From contig CAVRND010000027.1 of the NCBI GenBank assembly GCA_963722495.1, positions 1-64,000 on the forward strand: a DNA stretch of 64,000 nucleotides. Direction: 5' to 3'. A model generated the notes under the pieces. That model saw nothing but the letters and a program-made list of their open reading frames with translations. It had not been told where the DNA came from and searched no databases. Of this stretch, positions 36,338 to 45,963 are shown one piece after another. A program made the translations under genes and the position numbers. Each line of letters opens with the position of its first letter. The stretch's first letter is position 1. Source of the stretch: Hyphomicrobium_A sp963722495 (GTDB taxonomy: Bacteria > Pseudomonadota > Alphaproteobacteria > Rhizobiales > Hyphomicrobiaceae).

Positions 36338-36556
36338 TCATTCGTCGCTCTCATCGACGAGGCTGGCGATCGCCTTCGCCATCGCGAGAGCTTCGCGGGG
36401 CAACAGCTTATCCGGCGAAGCGGCCCGCGCTTGTCCCTCGAGTGCGTACACCCACGCCAGCACGTAGCCGTTGCTCGACACGATGCGAAAGCCACCTGGG
36501 ATGGCATCGATCCGCCATGGCGGTGGATATCGCTCTCTCAGGCTTGTTGGCGGCAT
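36338..36556 (-). CDS. Small SSNGY/AWVY protein
   Basis: 72 residues: MPPTSLRERYPPPWRIDAIP, then GGFRIVSSNGYVLAWVYALE and a C-terminal helix ALAMAKAIASLVDESDE. The intact counterpart of the frameshifted protein at 33090. It probably folds as a short beta sheet plus helix. No known function; widespread in related genomes. It is followed by the terminator at 36161. Confidence 0.7.
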   Translation of the reverse strand: MPPTSLRERYPPPWRIDAIPGGFRIVSSNGYVLAWVYALEGQARAASPDKLLPREALAMAKAIASLVDESDE

Positions 36557-36642
36557 CCATCCGCTCTAGCCTAAAAAGAACGAAAGGGGAACAGAGTTAG
36601 GAAATTGGGCATACCATGACCTAGCTGCATCACACGAGATTG

Positions 36643-36844
36643 ATGCGCGAAGGCGAGATCGCACTTTGGCGTGGCGGGAAGATCGTATGGCGGGGGGCAG
36701 TCGGCACTATCCTCGAGGCATCGCGTTCGATGCGGTGTCATTGAATGTCGACGACGGTGCTCGGCTGTCCCGGACGTTCGGCACGACTCCGGTGACGGCC
36801 GACATGGTGCGAGCGACAATTGCCGACTGGTGGGCTTACCCATG
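36643..36844 (+). CDS. Possible small protein, frameshifted
   Basis: MREGEIALWRGGKIVWRG up to a run of six G at about 36692, then in the next frame YPRGIAFDAVSLNVDDGARL, SRTFGTTPVTADMVRATIAD and WWAYP to a stop at 36844. Both halves look protein-like, so a single gene of about 66 codons with an indel in the G run is plausible. No family recognised. Confidence 0.35.
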
Positions 36845-36953
36845 AAATCCGAAGTCTGGCCTCCGAATTAGCGGAGACTTAGCGGTAATGACTATCGTTG
36901 GCTTGGTCGCCGAGCTGTTGCTCCTCGTTTGGCAGGCGTCTTAGGAATAATTC

Positions 36954-37841
36954 ATGGCGATCAATCTTCCGGTACTCGGCGACGAACAGTTTGGCCTCTC
37001 ACGCTACCTCTCCGAGATACGCAAGTATCCCATGCTGGCGCCAGACGAAGAGTTCATGCTGGCGAAGCGCTGGCAAGAGCACGGTGATCAGGAAGCGGCC
37101 GAAAGGCTCATCACATCGCATCTGCGTCTCGTTGCAAAAATCGCCATGGGCTATCGCGGATATGGGCTTCCCCTCGGCGAGGTGATTTCAGAGGGCAATG
37201 TGGGCCTTATGCAGGCTGTGAAGAAGTTCGATCCCGACAAGGGCTTCCGTCTGTCGACTTATGCCATGTGGTGGATCCGTGCCGCCGTGCAGGAGTACAT
37301 CATGCGCTCGTGGAGCCTCGTGAAGATGGGTACCACGGCCGCTCAGAAAAAGTTGTTCTTCAACTTGCGGCGCGCCAAGAGTCAGCTGCAAGCTTTGGAT
37401 GACGGCGACCTACGACCAGACCAAGTCGAGAAGATTGCCACGAGGTTCGGGGTCACGGAAAAGGACGTCGTCTCCATGAACCAACGACTGGGCGGCGATA
37501 CCTCGCTCAACGCCCAAGTGCGCTCTGATGCCGAGGGCCAGGAGTGGCAGGATTGGTTGGAGGACGATCAACCTTCGCAGGAAGAAGCTCTCGGCGAATC
37601 TCAAGAACTCGCGCAGCGCCAAAATTATCTTGAGCGGGCCCTCGGGCGTCTGAATGAGCGGGAGCGACGGATATTTCAAGCACGCCGTCTTTCCGAAGAC
37701 CCCATAACCTTGGATGAGCTTTCGCAGGAGTTCGGGGTGTCACGCGAACGGATCCGGCAGCTCGAGGTACGTGCCTTCGAGAAGGTGCAGAAGGCCGTGA
37801 AATCAGCAGCTAGTTCGGACGACAGCGGCACGCTGCACTGA
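36954..37841 (+). CDS. rpoH: RNA polymerase heat-shock sigma factor, sigma-32
   Basis: 295 residues, full length. Region 1.2/2.1 starts LSRYLSEIRKYPMLAPDEE. Region 2.2-2.4 is LRLVAKIAMGYRGYGLPLGE followed by KGFRLSTYAMWWIRAAVQEY. The RpoH box lies around KMGTTAAQKKLFFNLRRAKS. Region 4 is LNERERRIFQARRL, then LSQEFGVSRERIRQLEVRAF. It directs transcription of chaperones and proteases in heat and protein-folding stress. Alphaproteobacteria often have several RpoH paralogues; which this is cannot be told. The ATG at 36954 follows AGGAATA. The gene is monocistronic with an intact frame. Confidence 0.95.
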   Translation: MAINLPVLGDEQFGLSRYLSEIRKYPMLAPDEEFMLAKRWQEHGDQEAAERLITSHLRLVAKIAMGYRGYGLPLGEVISEGNVGLMQAVKKFDPDKGFRLSTYAMWWIRAAVQEYIMRSWSLVKMGTTAAQKKLFFNLRRAKSQLQALDDGDLRPDQVEKIATRFGVTEKDVVSMNQRLGGDTSLNAQVRSDAEGQEWQDWLEDDQPSQEEALGESQELAQRQNYLERALGRLNERERRIFQARRLSEDPITLDELSQEFGVSRERIRQLEVRAFEKVQKAVKSAASSDDSGTLH

Positions 37842-37927
37842 GCCGCTGCGCCTTCGTCGATCACATTCAGACGAAACCTCGCGGCCTAGTGCACCGCTCA
37901 CGGTCACGGTCGTATGTGGGACATCCG

Positions 37928-38143
37928 TCAAGTAATGTTGGCCGCGGCCCAAACACACGCGCATAGGAGCGCGAGAGCAACAAGGAGCCGTATCGCCCCA
38001 CGAATTCTGAGGTCCATCGTCCGCTCCACCTGCTCCTCAGGCGAGAAGGAGTAAGCGTCGCATACAGCGGCGAAGAGCGCTATCGCCCCGCAGAGCCCCC
38101 AGAGCATAGCAATTTGCTTCCACGTCAACCGCGTGGAAGACAT
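37928..38143 (-). CDS. Small two-span membrane protein
   Basis: 71 residues with two hydrophobic helices (IAMLWGLCGAIALFAAVC and AIRLLVALALLCACVWAA) separated by an acidic loop (SFSPEEQVERTMD). GGAAGA is upstream of the ATG. No family recognised; probably inner membrane. Confidence 0.6.
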   Translation of the reverse strand: MSSTRLTWKQIAMLWGLCGAIALFAAVCDAYSFSPEEQVERTMDLRIRGAIRLLVALALLCACVWAAANIT

Positions 38144-38215
38144 CTATGATTTTCTTCCAAATCCACGCATCGAAGAAATCTATCAGCAAGACGAGCCTCA
38201 AACGTCGCGTTGTGT

Positions 38216-38512
38216 CTAAGCAGAATTAGTCAGAACGCGCGCTTTAGACCTTCGCAGTGGCCGTCTTTGTAAATCAGCGCCCAACCGCGTGCGAGACGAG
38301 CATGGTCTAGTGGCAGGAACGTCCTGCGCCCGTGCCGGTTCATAGGCCCACTTGACCCAAGGCTTGGGGAGCGTGAAGTCGACGTCGTGTAGATCGCCAC
38401 TCACCACCGGTTGCCCCGGCGCTTCCTCGTTCGTTCTGGCGTTCCAATGGATCTTGGCCATCTTGGCGCCGTCAGGAAACGGTTTGCCGTTTTCGGGAAT
38501 GCCAGCGTCCCC
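38216..38512 (-). pseudogene. Cytochrome P460-like fragment
   Basis: GDAGIPENGKPFPDGAKMAK, then IHWNARTNEEAPGQPVVSGD and LHDVDFTLP match the middle of cytochrome P460-type periplasmic c-haem proteins, which carry GIPGNGKPFPDG-AKIHW and LHDVDF. The N-terminus is cut by stops just upstream, and after about 38360 similarity ends without the CxxCH haem site. I read it as a remnant. 38144-38215 and 38513-38759 hold nothing I can support. Confidence 0.45.
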
Positions 38513-38759
38513 TCAGATTCAGCGCCCCTATTGATTATTCTCACCGCTCGAGGGCCGACGTCTGCTGTGGGAGGCGTTACAGGCTTGCTTGGTCGTCCTG
38601 GCGAAGCCTCGTGGTACATCGCCCCGACTTCCGCAAACTCGGCAAAGCAGACGTCGCGCCGACCGAGCAGCAGCGAAGCTCCGACGTCGGCTTCTGTATG
38701 AGGCCGTGTGAGAACCAGCGCTGAGGTTCTAGCGCGGCGTTGGCCACATCTGCGCCCCC

Positions 38760-39030
38760 TCACATCGCTCTCAGGAGCTGCCGCACCCCGAGGATCGCCA
38801 TCACCCGCTTCAGATTGTAGGCCAGCACGTGCAGCGCCATCTCGGTGGCGACGTGCTTCAGCGTCTTCATCTTGAAGTGCGTGGCGCCCATCCACGCTTT
38901 GATGGTGCCGAACGGATGCTCGACGGTCGAGCGTCGCACGGTCATCGCATCTGGGCGCCGGTCTAGCCGTTCCTGGGCTCGCTCCAGCAGTACAATGCTT
39001 CGCTGGATCGGCGGGGTTTTCACACACCCT
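38760..39030 (-). mobile_element. IS1182-family transposase C-terminal remnant
   Basis: About 85 residues: RRSTVEHPFGTIKAWMGATH, FKMKTLKHVATEMALHVLAY, NLKRVMAILGVRQ. This is the C-terminal end of an IS1182/IS5-type DDE transposase including the region around the final acidic residue. The rest of the transposase is absent. A dispersed hairpin repeat lies just outside. Confidence 0.75.
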
Positions 39031-39067
39031 CGTATAGAAGCGGACGTCAACGCTGAGCGGTCACATC

Positions 39068-39091
39068 GTCTGCTTTGGGCCAACAAGAGAC
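39068..39091. repeat. Dispersed hairpin repeat copy
   Basis: GTCTGCT, loop TTGGGCCAAC, AAGAGAC. Between the IS1182 remnant and the next gene. Confidence 0.6.
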
Positions 39092-39174
39092 GAAGGCCAC
39101 GAACAAATCGCTGCCTGAAAGCGGATGAAATATTCGCGTCATGCTCGCGGCATTCAGTCTGGAAGGTCCACCGC

Positions 39175-39483
39175 TCAATTTGGCGAACGCCGGATCAGGA
39201 CCGGCGGGCAGCGAATTCGTCGACTGGAGATCAGCTTCAGCCACGGCGCCGCGTGGAAGATGCTCATCGGTGCGTACATCAGCGCCATCCCGTTCATCCG
39301 CGATGCGTCCTGCACGCCCATGCAGAGCGTGTCGGGTTGACCGCTGAACAAGCCCGTCCACAGCGCCATGATGGCAAAGGTTGGTGCGGCGGCGAGACCG
39401 AGCAAGTCGGCTACGCCGGGAGCGGCTTGGCTGCTCCCGGTAGGTCCGCTGATCAGAACCTCATTCGTGTGAGCCTTGATCAT
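39175..39483 (-). CDS. Small membrane protein downstream of DUF899 gene
   Basis: 102 residues with two hydrophobic stretches (ADLLGLAAAPTFAIMALWTG and MNGMALMYAPMSIFHAAPWL) and a basic C-terminus. AAGGAGG lies seven bases before the start, and the DUF899 gene ends 11 bases upstream on the same strand, so the two are co-transcribed. Similar small membrane proteins accompany DUF899 genes in Bradyrhizobium-like genomes. No function known. Confidence 0.7.
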   Translation of the reverse strand: MIKAHTNEVLISGPTGSSQAAPGVADLLGLAAAPTFAIMALWTGLFSGQPDTLCMGVQDASRMNGMALMYAPMSIFHAAPWLKLISSRRIRCPPVLIRRSPN

Positions 39484-39493
39484 GGCGCCCTCC

Positions 39494-40256
39494 TTACGCG
39501 CGCCCGCTGCAATAGGAACCGGTCGACGACGCAGCTTTCACCGGCGAATCCGGCTCGTAGCGATCGTGATGACGCACCCACTCCATCTTGTGGACCACGT
39601 CCCGCTCTGCGCGGCCTTTCGGCGTCAGGTCGAGCAGGCGGTACGTCCCCATCATCACCTCCACACCGCGGCCGTAGGTCGAGTAGGTGTGAAACACGTC
39701 GCCCACATCGTCCTTCCAGAACACGCTGACGCCGGGCCATTCCTCGCCGGTCAGAGGCCACTTGCCGTAGTTGTAATTGATCTCGCCTTTGGCCACTTCT
39801 TCCGGCGTGAAGCTCACCCGAAAATCATAGTTGAAGCTGTTGCCATGCGAGGACAGCCACTTGAACTGCCAGCCCATACGCCGGCGAAAGCGCTCGATCT
39901 CGGCCAGCGGCGCGCGCGAGATGGCCACGAACGTGACGTCACGATGCGCCAGGTGAGCGGTCATGCCGTCGGCGTGATCGGCCATGATAGGAGCAGCTCG
40001 GGCAGCCCTGCTCCCAGCCCGGCGCCAGCATGAAATGCTGCACCAGGAGCTGGCAGCGGCCGTCGAACAGATCGGCGAGCGTCACCTTGCCGTCGGGCCC
40101 GTCGAAGACATAGTCCTTGTCGACGCGGACCCAGGGCAACTGCCGGCGCAGCTGCGCGACCTGATCGCTGCGCCGCGTCAGATCCTTCTCGGCGGCGAGC
40201 AGATCGCGCCGCGCTTCGAGCCACTTTTCGCGTGATACCGTCATATGGGCCGTCAT
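39494..40256 (-). CDS. DUF899 family (thioredoxin-like) protein, one frameshift
   Basis: About 253 residues restored. N-terminal part MTVSREKWLEARRDLLAAEK, LRRQLPWVRVDKDYVFDG, FMLAPGWEQGCPSCSY with a Cys-x-x-Cys motif as in thioredoxin folds. After a shift near 39985 the second part reads MADHADGMTAHLAHRDVTFV, GWQFKWLSSHGNSFNYDF and VSVFWKDDVGDVFHTYSTYG. Start at 40256 with AAGGGGA upstream. The biochemical role of DUF899 is not established; a redox function is suggested by the fold and CxxC. Divergent from the HTH regulator at 40376. Confidence 0.82.
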
Positions 40257-40375
40257 TGTGCTTCCCCTTTCATGGCCCGGCACTTGCCGGGCGTTGATCG
40301 TGAGATAGGTTTACAGTCGGCCGTCGGACGGTCGGGAGTGACAAGTGTGTCGGGATTTCATGTGTCGGAACTGCA

Positions 40376-41597
40376 ATGGACTCACTGACCACCGCCGCGG
40401 CGCGCGCGGTCGCGTCGGGTGACGCGCTCGGCGCGCTGAATTATATCGCCTTGCGCGACGATCCACCGGCACTGGCGCTCCGCGGCATTGCGATGGCGCA
40501 GCTCGGCGACCTGGATCGCGCCAAGACGCTACTGCGGCGCGCGGCGCGCGCCTTCGGCCCGCGCGAGGCCGTCGCCCGCGCGCGTTGCGTGGTCGCCGAG
40601 GCTGAGATCGCGCTGGTCTCGCGCGATCTCAATTGGCCCATCAACGCGCTCGAAGCCGCGCAGGCGTCGCTTGAAAAGCACGGCGACCGCGCAAACGCGG
40701 CGCATGCGCGCTATCTGGCGATCCGCCGCCTGCTGCTGATCGGCCGTCTCAACGCCGCGGAACGCTTGTTAACCGGCTTCGATCCTGCACCGCTGTTGCC
40801 GGCCTCACGGGCGGGCCATGAACTGGTCGTTGCCGGGATCGCGATGCGGCGGCTGCGGATCAAGACGGCACGCGCCGCCTTGGCAGGGGCCGGACACGCC
40901 GCGCATCAAGCCTACATCCCTTCGCTCACGGCTGAGGTCGAAGGTGCGGCGCGTGTGCTCGACGCGCCGGCGGCGCGGTCTATTGCGTGCGGCGAAGAGC
41001 GCGTTCTCCGGCTCGACGAAGTCGAAACTCTTACTGGCGTCGAAAGCGCTCGTCGTCGATGCCTGCCGGCGCGCGGTCTGCCACTCCGGCAAGGTGATCT
41101 CGCTGGAGACGCGCCCAGTGCTGTTCGCGCTTGCCCGCGCACTCGCCGAAGCTTGGCCCGGCGACGTGTCACGCGCCGCGCTGCTCGCGCGCGCGTTCCG
41201 CGCCAAACATGCCGATGAATCGCATCGCGCGCGGCTGCGCGTCGAGATCGGCCGCCTGCGCAAGACGTTGCGTGAGGTCGCCGGCATCGACGCGACCAAG
41301 GATGGCTTTGCGCTCGTGCCGCGCCGCGCCCGCGACGTGGTCGTGCTCGCCCCGCCCACGGACGAAGCGCACGCGACAGTGCTCGCTCTGCTTGGGGACG
41401 GCGAAGCATGGTCGAGTTCGGCGCTGGCGCTGGCGCTTGGCGCCAGCCAGCGCACCGTGCAGCGCGCGCTCGACGATCTGACGGCGGACAGCAAGGTGCG
41501 GGCGATCGGCCACGGTCGGGCGCGCCGCTGGATGGCGCCGCCGGTGCCGGGTTTCCCGACAACCTTGTTACTCCCGGCCTCGCTGCCCGGTGGCTAG
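40376..41597 (+). CDS. Tetratricopeptide-like/winged-helix regulator, one frameshift
   Basis: About 406 residues restored. The first 200 residues are helical repeats (ALRGIAMAQLGDLDRAKTLL, RYLAIRRLLLIGRLNAAERL) like a TPR array. After a one-base shift near 40985 come a region with RPVLFALARALAEAWPGDVS and RLRVEIGRLRKTLREVAGI, resembling a transcriptional-activation type winged helix, and a C-terminal HTH (SSALALALGASQRTVQRALD). Divergent from the DUF899 gene by 119 bases, so it may regulate that operon and the downstream propeller gene. Confidence 0.65.
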
Positions 41598-41635
41598 GGT
41601 GAGCGCATCGACCGAACGGCATAGAGGATCACGTC

Positions 41636-42268
41636 ATGAAACGAACAGCAGCCAACATCGTCCGCGAATACGGTCCTTTCCGGACGTCACGACATGTGCA
41701 TGGGGTCAGCTATGACGGCGCCAATGTCTGGATTGCGACCGGCGACACGCTGAATGCCGTCGATCCCGAGCAGCGGCAAGACGGTGCGCAAGCTCAATGT
41801 CCCGGCGCAGGCCGGCACCGCCTTCGACGGCCAGCACCTCTTCCAGATCTCAGGGGACCGCATCCAGAAGATCGATCCGGAGAGCGGCCGCGTGATCGCG
41901 ACGATACCGGCGCCCGAGGGCGGCGCATCCGGAATGGCCTGGGCGGAAGGGACGCTTTGGGTCGGCCAGCATCGCAACCGCAAGATCCATCAGGTCGATC
42001 CGCGAAACCGGCGCGATCCTGCGCACCATCGAGTCGAACCGCTTCGTTACCGGCGTCACCTGGGTCGGCGACGAACTCTGGCACGGTACCTGGGAAGGCG
42101 AGCAAAGCGATCTGCGCCGGATCGACTCCGAAAACAGGCGAGGTGCTAGAGCAGATCGACATGCCGCCGGGTGTCATCGTATCAGGCCTCGAGTCGAACG
42201 GTAGCGATACGTTCTTCTGCGGCGGCGGCAACAGCGGAAAGGTGAGAGCCGTCCGCCGGCCCAAGTGA
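41636..42268 (+). CDS. YncE/glutaminyl-cyclotransferase-like beta-propeller protein, frameshifted
   Basis: About 211 codons in several frames: VHGVSYDGANVWIATGDTLN, then KLNVPAQAGTAFDGQHLFQI, SGDRIQKIDPESGRVIATIP, GGASGMAWAEGTLWVGQHRN, RKIHQVDP, TGVTWVGDELWHGTWEGEQS, GVIVSGLESNGSDTFFCGGG. The repeated G-x-x-(L/V)W pattern is that of WD/propeller blades. No signal peptide is seen, so it is probably cytoplasmic. At least three shifts between 41770 and 42140. It lies 39 bases behind the HTH gene. Confidence 0.6.
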   Translation: MKRTAANIVREYGPFRTSRHVHGVSYDGANVWIATGDTLNAVDPEQRQDGAQAQCPGAGRHRLRRPAPLPDLRGPHPEDRSGERPRDRDDTGARGRRIRNGLGGRDALGRPASQPQDPSGRSAKPARSCAPSSRTASLPASPGSATNSGTVPGKASKAICAGSTPKTGEVLEQIDMPPGVIVSGLESNGSDTFFCGGGNSGKVRAVRRPK

Positions 42269-42450
42269 AACTCCGCTGCTAAGCAGAAGTGTGAGTACAA
42301 TCGTCGCGAAGGTGCCAACAAGTACGATGACGCGTGTCCGCTCCTGGCAACGTCCGTAAGGCAGCCAAGGGTCATTAGCGTCGATGCTATTGTCGGCGTC
42401 ACGTCCGGTCTACTTCCGACAGCGGGCCAACACGGCGAGGCTCGGCGGTG

Positions 42451-42475
42451 AGCGCTAGGGTCAATAGCCGACGTT
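42451..42475. repeat. Dispersed hairpin repeat copy
   Basis: AGCGCTAGGGTCAATAGCCG core; degenerate stem, between the propeller gene and the AraC gene. Confidence 0.5.
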
Positions 42476-42500
42476 GCTGAAACAAGGCGTCGAGTTTTGG

Positions 42501-43464
42501 TTAGCTGTTCGAACGTCGCCAAGTGGCTGGCGCCGTGCCGAATGCCTTCTTGAACGCACGGGAGAATGCGGCCTCTGAATCGTAGCCGACAATCTCGGCA
42601 ACCTGTGCGAGGGACGCATTTGTATTGCGAAGCTTCTGAGCCGCGACCTCCATGCGCCAACTGGCGAGGTAGTGCATCGGCGGCACGCCGATCAGACGAA
42701 TGAAGCGGTCGGCCAGTGCCGAACGCGACAGGCCGACTTCGCGGCCAAGGTCATCGACGGTCCAACGCCGAGTGGTGTCGCGATGCAGCAGCGCCAATGC
42801 CCGCGCAACGAAGGGCTCGCGCAAACCGGCGAACCATCCGGTCTGGCCATCTGGCAAAGTTTCCGCGTAACGCCGCACCGCCTCTACGAACAACAGCTCC
42901 GAAAGCTTCGCCAGCACCGTCTCGGATCCCGCACGGCCAGCGGACACCTCTTCAGCAGCGTACTGGAATGTCGAGCGTATCCATTCCGCAGCCCCACCTT
43001 CCTCGACGTTGAGTTTGAGCAGAGGCGGCAGGGTAGAGATAACGGGATTGCCTTTGGCGCTGTTGCTGCCGAGGAAGCCGCAAATCATTCGCGTGCGTTC
43101 GCCGGCGCCCCCATGGTGGATAGAGAACAGGCCGCCGTCCTTCGGCGGGTGAATAATGTCACTGCCCACTACCGGAGCGACGCTCAGATCACTGCCGATC
43201 AGATGCAGATCATTTCGCGGCAGCAGAACAACCTCGCCGGCCCCGACCACGAGTTCCTTTCCATCCTCACCCTCGACTCGGATGCGAAAGCTCACCCTCG
43301 ATGACGTAGTGATAAATGATCAGGTGGGACGCAGGCCCGAGCGCAGGCGCGCAATGTTCGGGCGACAGGCGTCCCGCAACGCACCACGGCGCGAAGAACT
43401 CGGCGTGCAAAAACACGCCGCCGGTCAAATTCGCTACCTTCAAGACGTCGGACAACGCGTCCAT
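42501..43464 (-). CDS. AraC-family transcriptional regulator, one frameshift
   Basis: About 320 residues. A cupin-type N-terminal domain (LTGGVFLHAEFFAPWCVAG, ASHLIIYHYVIEGE, then after a shift near 43300 ELVVGAGEVVLLPRNDLHLI) is followed by a C-terminal double HTH: WTVDDLGREVGLSRSALADR, FIRLIGVPPMHYLASWRMEV, NASLAQVAEIVGYDSEAAFS, RAFKKAFGTAPATWRR. The start MDALSDVLKVANL at 43464 fits the family. Divergent from the diiron protein gene at 43596, which is a likely target. Confidence 0.82.
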
Positions 43465-43595
43465 GTCTGCCTTCTACTAGCATCCGGTGTTTCGGTCATG
43501 TCTCCCGGTGGGGCCGTCATAGAGCCTCCCCGCCTGCCGGCGTACGAATTGGCAGCTTCAGCCGACGGCACACCCTCTGGGAGAGGAGACCGAAA

Positions 43596-44552
43596 ATGAA
43601 TGCGATCGATAAAGTCCCCCACAGCGAACGGTATGCGCGCTGCATTGAGACGTCCAAACGGATGCGTTGGGATATAGACGAGGACGTAATCCGGGGGCGC
43701 CGCTTCGATGTTGCCCATAAATTCCTTCCGGATGGGCTTTCCCTGGCCAATGCGTTCACGACCCTGTCGGCCGATGAAAAGAGGTTCGTGAGCCAGATCC
43801 AGGGCCGCACCTACGCCAATGTCTTTGGGCTGGTCGAGCGCTTCATCAATGCCAAGGTCCTCGAACTGAGCCACGATCACTGGTTCGGCGATCAGGTTGC
43901 GCTTGAGGCGCTGGTTCGGTTCAGCGACGAGGAGTTGAAGCACCAAGCGCTGTTCCGCCGCATCGACACGATGATCGGCGACGTTCTGCCCGGCGGCTAT
44001 CGCTTCGACGTCGACCCTAACGTCGTCGCCCACGCCGTGCTCGGCAAGAGCACCTGGGCGGTGCTGGCACTAACACTGGATATCGAGCTGTTCACCCAGC
44101 TCCACTATCGCCAGAGCATTGACCCCGACAGCGAGCTCTCCGAATTGTTTAAGGACGTCTTCCTCTATCACTGGAGGGAGGAAAGCCAGCACGCGATCCT
44201 CGACGAACTCGAGTGGCTGCGCCACGACGCCGGGCTGACGGCGGAGGAACGCGACCGGGCAGTCGATGAGTTCATCGACTTGGTTGGCGCGGTGGACGGC
44301 GTTCTGCAAGGCCAAGCCAAAGCCGATGCAGGTTACTTCGCAATGAAGTGCGGACGTGCGGTCGACGAGGCCGAGGAGCAGGCCATCGAGGCCGCATTCC
44401 TCAAGGCATACCGCTGGCAATACATCCACTCGGGCGCCCAGCACCCGCAGTTCGGGAAGGTGCTGTCGAGCCTGATCACCGAACAGCCAGGGTCAGCGGA
44501 TCGCAGGCCGCGCTCGCCACGCTCGTCGGACAGCCCGACGATCGTGTCGTGA
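43596..44552 (+). CDS. Ferritin-like diiron protein
   Basis: 318 residues, all helical by pattern, without signal peptide. Candidate iron ligands are EELKHQ near residue 110 and EESQHAILDE near residue 195, with further Glu/His in the preceding helices, giving the E-x-x-H arrangement of a four-helix diiron bundle. It may be an oxidase/oxygenase (AurF-like) or an iron-storage type protein; the family is not certain. GGGAGAGGAG precedes the ATG. Its stop overlaps the GTG start of a Bfd-type ferredoxin (GTGA), a strong hint of an electron-transfer partnership. The C-terminal 20 residues are low-complexity. Confidence 0.75.
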   Translation: MNAIDKVPHSERYARCIETSKRMRWDIDEDVIRGRRFDVAHKFLPDGLSLANAFTTLSADEKRFVSQIQGRTYANVFGLVERFINAKVLELSHDHWFGDQVALEALVRFSDEELKHQALFRRIDTMIGDVLPGGYRFDVDPNVVAHAVLGKSTWAVLALTLDIELFTQLHYRQSIDPDSELSELFKDVFLYHWREESQHAILDELEWLRHDAGLTAEERDRAVDEFIDLVGAVDGVLQGQAKADAGYFAMKCGRAVDEAEEQAIEAAFLKAYRWQYIHSGAQHPQFGKVLSSLITEQPGSADRRPRSPRSSDSPTIVS

Positions 44553-44749
44553 TCATCTGCTCGTGCAATTCCCTCAGTGACAGCCAAGTGCGGGCCGCGG
44601 CTGACCAATACGGCGGCCTGCGCGTGACGCAAGTGCATTCCTCGCTCGGTTGCCGGCCACGGTGCGGGAGTTGCTTCGCTACAATACGGGCGGTCCTCAG
44701 ACGAACAGCACCGGCGGCGCAACGTCGTGCGCGTCGGCGGCCGCGATAA
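44549..44749 (+). CDS. Bfd-like [2Fe-2S] ferredoxin
   Basis: 66 residues from a GTG that overlaps the stop of the diiron gene by four bases. VIICSCNSLSDSQVRAAADQ, then GLRVTQVHSSLGCRPRCGSC and FATIRAVL. The four cysteines follow the bacterioferritin-associated ferredoxin pattern (C-x-C in the first turn, C-x3-C-x2-C later), with one extra. Bfd reduces bacterioferritin iron for release. The tail after FATIRAVL is Arg/Ala-rich and may be out of frame. Too small and overlapping to be found by length alone; called from the motif. Confidence 0.65.
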   Translation: MIICSCNSLSDSQVRAAADQYGGLRVTQVHSSLGCRPRCGSCFATIRAVLRRTAPAAQRRARRRPR

Positions 44750-44768
44750 GATGCAATGGGAGAGCCCA

Positions 44769-45584
44769 ATGAACCCGAACAAGGCACTCTGGGAAAAAGG
44801 TGACTTCACACGCATTGCCGCAAGCATGCGCGAGAGTGGTGAAGCGCTTGTCGGCAAGCTTGGGGTCAAGAACGGGCTCAAGGTCCTGGACCTTGGCTGT
44901 GGCGACGGCACGACGGCGCTACCTGCTGCGAAACTTGGCGCCGACGTGCTTGGCGTGGATATCGCCCGCAACCTTGTCGAGGCAGGGAACCGGCGTGCCC
45001 GGGAGCAGGGCCTCGCGAACCTCCGGTTCCAGGAAGGCGATGCGACTGATCTGGCCGGGCTGCAGGACAAGACGTTCGACCTCGTCGTCAGCATCTTCGG
45101 CGCCATGTTCGCGCCGAAGCCGTTCGATGTCGCGAAGGAGATGGTGCGTGTGACCCGCCCCGGCGGGCGGATCATCATGGGCAACTGGATTCCCAACGAT
45201 CCGACCCTGGTCGCGCAGATCCTGAAAATCAGTGCTGCCTACACGCCGCCACCGCCTGAGGGGTTCATCAGCCCCATGACGTGGGGAATCGAGGGCAACG
45301 TGATCGAGCGATTTGCGAGCGCTGGTGTCCCGCCGGGCAATGTGTCGTTCGTCCGGGATACGTACGTGTTCAACTTCGCAAGCGCGCCGTCCGAGGCCGT
45401 GGATGCATTCCGGCGCTACTACGGCCCCACCATGAACGCGTTCGAGGCGGCGGAGAAGAACGGACGCGCCGACGAACTAAAGAAAGAATTGGATGCGCTG
45501 TTCGAGACCCAGAACACCAGTTCACGGAAGGACGCCACGTCGATCCCCGCAACTTTCCTGCGCGTGACAGTACGGGTCGCTTAA
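44769..45584 (+). CDS. Class I SAM-dependent methyltransferase
   Basis: 271 residues. Rossmann fold with the SAM-binding motif I VLDLGCGDGTTALPAA (about residue 40), acidic residue after strand 2 in LGVDIARN, motif II-like GDATDLAGLQDKTFDLVVSI and motif III RVTRPGGRIIMGNW. C-terminal helices may form the substrate lid. The start at 44769 has GGGAGAG six bases upstream; a longer start at 44751 is possible. It follows the diiron/Bfd pair by about 20 bases on the same strand, so it is probably in the same operon. The substrate cannot be told. Confidence 0.85.
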   Translation: MNPNKALWEKGDFTRIAASMRESGEALVGKLGVKNGLKVLDLGCGDGTTALPAAKLGADVLGVDIARNLVEAGNRRAREQGLANLRFQEGDATDLAGLQDKTFDLVVSIFGAMFAPKPFDVAKEMVRVTRPGGRIIMGNWIPNDPTLVAQILKISAAYTPPPPEGFISPMTWGIEGNVIERFASAGVPPGNVSFVRDTYVFNFASAPSEAVDAFRRYYGPTMNAFEAAEKNGRADELKKELDALFETQNTSSRKDATSIPATFLRVTVRVA

Positions 45585-45616
45585 GACTCAGCGCCTTTTC
45601 GGTTCCAGCGGACAGT

Positions 45617-45685
45617 GTCCGCTTTGGGTCAGAAGCGGACGGCAACGCAGTCGCTCTCATGGTCCGCTTTGGGCCAACAGCAGAC
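45617..45685. repeat. Two dispersed hairpin repeats, one perfect
   Basis: The 45617 copy is GTCCGCT, loop TTGGGTCAGA, AGCGGAC (perfect 7-base stem); the second at 45662 ends AGCAGAC. No gene is supported in 45585-45963. Confidence 0.75.
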
Positions 45686-45963
45686 ATCGACCGTATCGCT
45701 GCGAACTCAGCTAAGGGCAGGCGGCCATTAGCCCGATAGCGGGATCGTCACGTTCGGCTCTTCGATCCAGCAGCACTAAGCGGTCAACCAAAGGACTGGG
45801 GTGCGGCCAGCAGTGCTGCGAGGACGCGCGTGAAAGCCGGAATGCGGGCGTGCATTTGGATCTTCTGGCGCGACGAAAATAGCCCACCCGCCATGAGCCA
45901 GTCGGTTCGCGACCAGCACCTCGCAAACCGGAGCCCCGCCTATTCGACGGATGGATTTCGCGC

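Noticed and set aside
45370..45687. Minus-strand frame starting MSAVGPKRTM
   Set aside because: It is translation through the dispersed hairpin repeat and the end of the methyltransferase gene; not a real protein.
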